Assembly: GCA_902488785.1 (NCBI GenBank)
Contig: CABTXJ010000028.1
Location: forward strand, 1-8,929
DNA from: an uncultured Eubacteriales bacterium
GTDB taxonomy: Bacteria > Bacillota > Clostridia > TANB77 > CAG-508
Direction of reading: 5' to 3'
DNA: 8,929 bases
Positions within the stretch are counted from its first letter, which is position 1. Each line of letters starts with the position of its first letter. Below, in pieces: positions 5,900 to 8,929 of the stretch. Made by a program: the position numbers and the translations under genes. Under the pieces are notes generated by a model. It had not been told where the DNA came from, made no database searches, and worked only from the letters and a program-made list of their open reading frames with translations.

Positions 5900-7456
5900 A
5901 TGGAATTATACAAACCAAAAGAAAGTGTTATTGAAAAATATGTATATGATAAAAATAAAAAATTAAGTGAAGTGATTAAAGATACAGGAATAATAGAAAT
6001 TTCTGGTGACCTTGATATATTTGTAAAAGGAATACACTCAGATTCAAGAAAAATAAAAGAAGGGTATATATTTTTTGCAATAAATGGATTCACACAAAAA
6101 GGATCAGCATTTATAGAAAGCGCTGTAAAAAATGGAGCAAAAGCTATAATATGTGAAAAAGAAGAAAATGTAGAAGAAATATCTAAAAAATATAATGTAG
6201 TAGCATGTTCAAGTGAAAATGTAAGAAGAACACTTGCATTATGTGCAAAAAATTACTATGATGATCCATCTAAAGATATGTATGTAATAGGTATAACAGG
6301 AACAAAAGGTAAATCTACTACAACTTCTTTGATAAGAGATATATTAGTTAAGGATAAGAAAAAGACATTACTTGTAGGAAGCATTGGTGGATATCTAAAT
6401 TATGAAAAAATATCTAATAATACTAGAACAACTCCAGAAAGTTTTGAAATATTTGAGATGCTTTCATATGCAAGAGAAAATGGAGCAAAATATGCAGTAT
6501 TAGAAGTATCATCACAATCAATGATAACAGAAAGAGTAACTGGTATATCTTTTGATATCACAGGATTTACAAATTTTTCTGAAGATCATATAAGCGAAAT
6601 AGAACACCCAAATATAGAAGCATATTTTAAAGCTAAAACAGATGCTGTATTACTTGCTAAAAAGAATATATTAAATGCAGATGATGAAATGGTGATTTCA
6701 CTTAAAAATATGTTAGAAAAAAGAGGAAATGCTGTAATTACAACAGGAATAGAAAATGACGCAAATGTATTTGCAGATAATATTACTTTAGAAAAAGATA
6801 AAAGCAATTTTGATATTTCAATTACAGGAAAAGAAATAGAAGAATATGCAATAGGTATACAATTATCAATACCAGGAATGTTTAATATATATAATTGCCT
6901 TATGGCAACAGCTGTTGCAAATGAAATTGGAATAGATACAGATATAATAGCTGAAACTTTTGAAAATGTTAAAGTTATGGGTAGGTTAGAACCAGTAGAA
7001 AATGACTTAGGCCTTACTATATTATTAGACTACGCGCACACTGCAAATTCATTAGAGAATGTATTAAAGACAATTAAGCCAAATGTAAGAGGTAAATTAA
7101 TATGTGCATGGGGTGTAGGAGGTAATAGAGATAAAGAAAAAAGACCAATAATGGGAAGAATATCTGGTAAATATGCAGATTACACAATACTTATGTCAGA
7201 TCAGGTAAGAAATGAAGATCCGCTTAAAATATTACAAGATATAGAAAAGGGATTAAAAGAAGTAACTAATAATTATGAAATAATAGTAGATAGAAGAGAA
7301 GGAATAAAAAAGGCGATACAAATGGCTACAAAAGAAGACGTAATAGTGATACCTGGATTTGGACATGATATGTATCAAGAAATAGCTGGAGTAAAATATT
7401 ATTTTAATGAAAGAGAAGTTATAAGAGATATTATATCTAATATGAAAGGAAAATAA
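5900..7456 (+). CDS. murE: MurE-family UDP-MurNAc-tripeptide synthetase with altered selectivity motif
   Basis: A 518-residue cytoplasmic Mur ligase. The family adds the third stem residue (meso-DAP or L-Lys) to UDP-MurNAc-L-Ala-D-Glu using ATP. N-terminal domain: HSDSR (46-50). Central ATPase domain: P-loop GTKGKST (134-140), NTRTTPESF (174-182), EVSSQ (202-206), EDH (228-230), and the carbamylated-lysine motif YFKAK (K246). C-terminal domain: GRLE (361-364), DYAHT (377-381), GGNRDKEKRP (407-416), GFGHD (486-490). It departs from the consensus in several places: DQVR (434-437) replaces DNPR, SSQ replaces SSH, GFGHD replaces GKGHE, and DYAHTA replaces DYAHTP. The catalytic core is intact, so it should be an active ligase, but its amino acid cannot be assigned. 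AAAGGA (5888-5893) fixes the start. It could be the main MurE or a specialised paralogue. Confidence 0.9.
   Translation: MELYKPKESVIEKYVYDKNKKLSEVIKDTGIIEISGDLDIFVKGIHSDSRKIKEGYIFFAINGFTQKGSAFIESAVKNGAKAIICEKEENVEEISKKYNVVACSSENVRRTLALCAKNYYDDPSKDMYVIGITGTKGKSTTTSLIRDILVKDKKKTLLVGSIGGYLNYEKISNNTRTTPESFEIFEMLSYARENGAKYAVLEVSSQSMITERVTGISFDITGFTNFSEDHISEIEHPNIEAYFKAKTDAVLLAKKNILNADDEMVISLKNMLEKRGNAVITTGIENDANVFADNITLEKDKSNFDISITGKEIEEYAIGIQLSIPGMFNIYNCLMATAVANEIGIDTDIIAETFENVKVMGRLEPVENDLGLTILLDYAHTANSLENVLKTIKPNVRGKLICAWGVGGNRDKEKRPIMGRISGKYADYTILMSDQVRNEDPLKILQDIEKGLKEVTNNYEIIVDRREGIKKAIQMATKEDVIVIPGFGHDMYQEIAGVKYYFNEREVIRDIISNMKGK
7445..7450 (+). promoter_or_regulatory. Ribosome binding site fixing a TTG start
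   Basis: AAAGGA, inside the last codons of murE, lies 7 bases before the TTG at 7458. The first in-frame ATG (7551) has no comparable site and would remove 31 residues. Confidence 0.6.
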
Positions 7457-7457
7457 T

Positions 7458-7973
7458 TTGAAAAAAGATAGAAAAGACAGTAATAAAAATAACAAAGAAA
7501 ATAGAAAAAAAGAAAAAATAGAAAAAACAAATGAAAAGAAAAGTATCACAATGTATGAACTTAAAAGCATGTTACCAAAAGAAGGAAATTTTACAATGTA
7601 TAAAAAGGATGAATTTGAAGAAGAAGATGATCCAGAACTTTTAAGTATAATAAACGATTTGATAGAAGAACAAGAAGAAGAACTAAAAGAATTTAATAAT
7701 TCTATTAAAAGAGAATGTAAAAATGGTAAAAAATTTGAAAAGCAAAAAAAAGAAAAAAATTTAGAAAATATAGTATTATATGAAAAACTTGAAAAAGATC
7801 TAAAAAATATAGAATATGATAATGAACTTATAGAAAAATTAATTAAATTAGGTGATCCATATTTTGCAATACAAGTTTTATTAGGCGTAGAAGGTTATAG
7901 TAAAAAGGATATATTAAAAAAAGAGTTCTTAGAAAATATATATGAATACTTGGATGATTTAAAAGGAGAATAG
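7458..7973 (+). CDS. Unrecognised charged cytoplasmic protein, 171 residues
   Basis: I do not recognise this protein. Residues 1-29 are almost entirely K, R, N, E, D and S and look disordered and basic. MYELKSMLPKEGNFTMY (32-48) has a more ordered character. An acidic block (FEEEDDPELL, then EEQEEELKEF, about 52-80) follows, with a further lysine-rich linker. The C-terminal part (about 104-171) looks helical and globular, including ELIEKLIKLGDPYFAIQVLLGVEGYSKK with few charges in its core. It has no membrane span or signal peptide. It begins 1 base after the murE stop with a TTG, and its TAG stop abuts the ATG of the DagK-like gene, so it is translationally embedded between two envelope-synthesis enzymes. 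That suggests an adaptor or regulator, but this is only positional inference. Confidence 0.75.
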   Translation: MKKDRKDSNKNNKENRKKEKIEKTNEKKSITMYELKSMLPKEGNFTMYKKDEFEEEDDPELLSIINDLIEEQEEELKEFNNSIKRECKNGKKFEKQKKEKNLENIVLYEKLEKDLKNIEYDNELIEKLIKLGDPYFAIQVLLGVEGYSKKDILKKEFLENIYEYLDDLKGE

Positions 7974-8681
7974 ATGAGAAATAGTAAATGGAATAATACA
8001 TTTGAAGATTCATTTCTACATGCAAGTGAAGGATTAGATAATGCTATACATAATGAAGATAATTTAAAATTAGAAATTATAATTGCAATAATTACTCTTT
8101 TACTTTCATTATTTTTTAAGGTTACAAAAGGAGAGTTAATAATTATAATATTTTCTATAGCACTTGTTATGGTTACAGAATTAATTAATACAAGCATTGA
8201 AGCAGCAGTTAATACTTCAACTAAGCATTATGACAAAAATGCAAAATATGCAAAGGATTTAGCGGCAGGTTCTGTAATATTTGCAACATCATTTGCTGGA
8301 ATTTGTGGATACTTAATATTTGCAGACAAAATTCATACAATTATTAAAAGTTTGATAGAAAGTAATAATACAAATATACTTATAGGTGGAGCACTAGTAG
8401 TATTAGTACCTGTTTTAGTAGCTTTTTCTATGTTAATTAAAAAGAAAAATGGAATAAGTATAATGTCTACACTAATTACAATAGCTCTTTTTGTAAGCAC
8501 AGCAGTTTCAAATATGAAAATATTTTTAGTTTCACTAATATTATTACTTATAACAATATTATTACATAGGAAGTCACCTAAAAAAGATACAATAAACTAT
8601 GTTATAAGAATGTATACAGGGGTTGCATTTGCTATATTACTATTATGCTTTTATTTAATATATATATGTATATTACATTAA
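7974..8681 (+). CDS. DagK-family (undecaprenol/diacylglycerol) kinase with extra C-terminal membrane domain
   Basis: Residues 1-120 match the small integral-membrane lipid kinases (DgkA/UdpK): FLHASEGLDNAIHNEDN (14-30), ELINTSIEAAVN (69-80, with the E-x2-N-T-x2-E metal/catalytic motif) and AKDLAAGSV (93-101), with three spans at about 33-49, 54-73 and 97-117. In Gram-positives these enzymes mostly phosphorylate undecaprenol, feeding the peptidoglycan lipid carrier. The usual length is about 120-140; this one has 235 residues and four more spans (about 136-155, 163-179, 182-198, 211-232). The extra half resembles the PAP2 phosphatase domain fused to DagK in some bacteria, but the PSGH and SR-x5-H motifs are not present, so phosphatase activity is unlikely. 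The ATG directly follows the preceding TAG, with GGAG just upstream. No terminator is visible after it. Confidence 0.88.
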   Translation: MRNSKWNNTFEDSFLHASEGLDNAIHNEDNLKLEIIIAIITLLLSLFFKVTKGELIIIIFSIALVMVTELINTSIEAAVNTSTKHYDKNAKYAKDLAAGSVIFATSFAGICGYLIFADKIHTIIKSLIESNNTNILIGGALVVLVPVLVAFSMLIKKKNGISIMSTLITIALFVSTAVSNMKIFLVSLILLLITILLHRKSPKKDTINYVIRMYTGVAFAILLLCFYLIYICILH

Positions 8682-8692
8682 TTACATTAATT
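8672..8692 (+). repeat. Short tandem repeat across the end of the DagK-like gene
   Basis: ATTACATTA occurs twice head to tail (8672-8680, 8681-8689) followed by a partial third copy. The first copy contains the last codons and most of the stop codon. It is probably replication slippage in AT-rich DNA. Confidence 0.4.
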
Positions 8693-8709
8693 AAATTATT
8701 ATACATATA

Positions 8710-8738
8710 TTGAAATTTTAATATTTAAAAATTACAAT
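8710..8738 (+). promoter_or_regulatory. Candidate promoter for the last, partial gene
   Basis: TTGAAA (8710-8715) and TACAAT (8733-8738) are separated by exactly 17 bases, each matching 5 of 6 consensus positions. It would give a leader of roughly 60 bases before the ATG at 8808. AT-rich background lowers confidence. Confidence 0.4.
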
Positions 8739-8807
8739 TTAGTTAAATAGTATATATAGTAAAATAGTTAAATATTTTATAAATAGTATTTAAATAAAGG
8801 AGAATGT

Positions 8808-8929
8808 ATGAAAAAAGTTTTTAAAATACTTTTAGTAATAATAATATTATTAGCACTAGCTTGTGGAGGTTATTACTATTACAAGGTATATATGGGAAAC
8901 AAAGGAAATGAAAAAGCAGAAGTAGAAAA
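8808..8929 (+). CDS. N-terminus of a membrane-anchored or secreted protein (3'-truncated by window edge)
   Basis: Only 40 codons are present. The sequence starts MKKVFKILLVIIILLALAC, a basic start with a strong hydrophobic core, followed by GGYYYYKVYMGNKGNEKAEVE, a polar stretch that would lie outside the membrane. This is a signal peptide or N-terminal anchor. AAAGGAGA (8796-8803) gives an ideal ribosome binding site for ATG 8808; another ATG at 8804 is out of frame and stops quickly. C19 sits where a lipoprotein cysteine could be, but Ala at -3 and Leu at -2 fit the lipobox poorly. A short anchor followed by GGYYYY recalls the start of MltG-type lytic transglycosylases and would fit the envelope neighbourhood, but there is too little sequence to assign a family. 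Confidence 0.75.
   Translation, partial: MKKVFKILLVIIILLALACGGYYYYKVYMGNKGNEKAEVE

Noticed and set aside
8672..8692. Tandem ATTACATTA as an attachment site or CRISPR-like repeat
   Set aside because: Only two short copies in AT-rich DNA with no spacers, integrase or cas genes; slippage explains it.
8853..8868. Lipoprotein signal in the last gene
   Set aside because: A Cys is present at residue 19, but Ala at -3 and Leu at -2 fit the lipobox poorly; a plain signal anchor is as likely.
1..8929. Alternative genetic code reading UGA as Trp
   Set aside because: All visible Trp codons are UGG and no reading frame needs UGA read-through; genes are complete under the standard bacterial code.

Overview
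This window is very A+T-rich DNA (about a quarter G+C by eye). Nine complete genes and two partial genes all lie on the + strand and are tightly packed. The purine-rich ribosome binding sites (AAGGAG/AGGAGG), the TTG starts, a sortase and a predicted cell-wall sorting signal point to a low-G+C Gram-positive bacterium. I infer an uncultured clostridium-like member of the Bacillota; the placement is uncertain. UGA is not read as Trp: all visible Trp codons are UGG, and all nine stops are TAA or TAG.

Region 1 (1-3639). The C-terminal two thirds of arginyl-tRNA synthetase (argS) is followed 21 bases later by an unusual sortase-domain protein with a roughly 307-residue charged cytoplasmic extension. 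Next comes a secreted SH3b-domain protein whose C-terminus is built like a cell-wall sorting signal but carries MPNVG instead of LPxTG. The sortase and SH3b protein look like an enzyme-substrate pair. The block ends at a clear intrinsic terminator (3610-3639).

Region 2 (3640-5500). dprA, a DNA-processing/RecA-loading protein of the transformation pathway, is followed by an unrecognised 214-residue protein. That protein has its own near-consensus promoter (TTGACG-N17-TATAAT, 4602-4630) and a short leader containing two mutually exclusive hairpins next to the ribosome binding site. A second strong terminator closes this block (5466-5500).

Region 3 (5501-8681). A compact cell-envelope operon: a 77-residue single-span membrane protein, a MurE-family ligase with an altered amino-acid-selectivity motif (DQVR for DNPR), an unrecognised charged 171-residue protein, and a DagK/undecaprenol-kinase-type protein with an extra four-helix C-terminal half that resembles a PAP2 phosphatase domain without catalytic residues. 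The spacings (12 nt, 1 nt and 0 nt) imply co-transcription and translational coupling. Together the genes suggest peptidoglycan precursor synthesis and lipid-carrier recycling.

Region 4 (8682-8929). An AT-rich gap with a candidate promoter leads into the first 40 codons of another membrane-anchored or secreted protein.

No rRNA, tRNA, CRISPR array, insertion sequence or - strand gene is supported. No gene-free stretch exceeds 300 bases; the longest (5366-5653, 288 bases) holds an AT-only inverted repeat and the second terminator.
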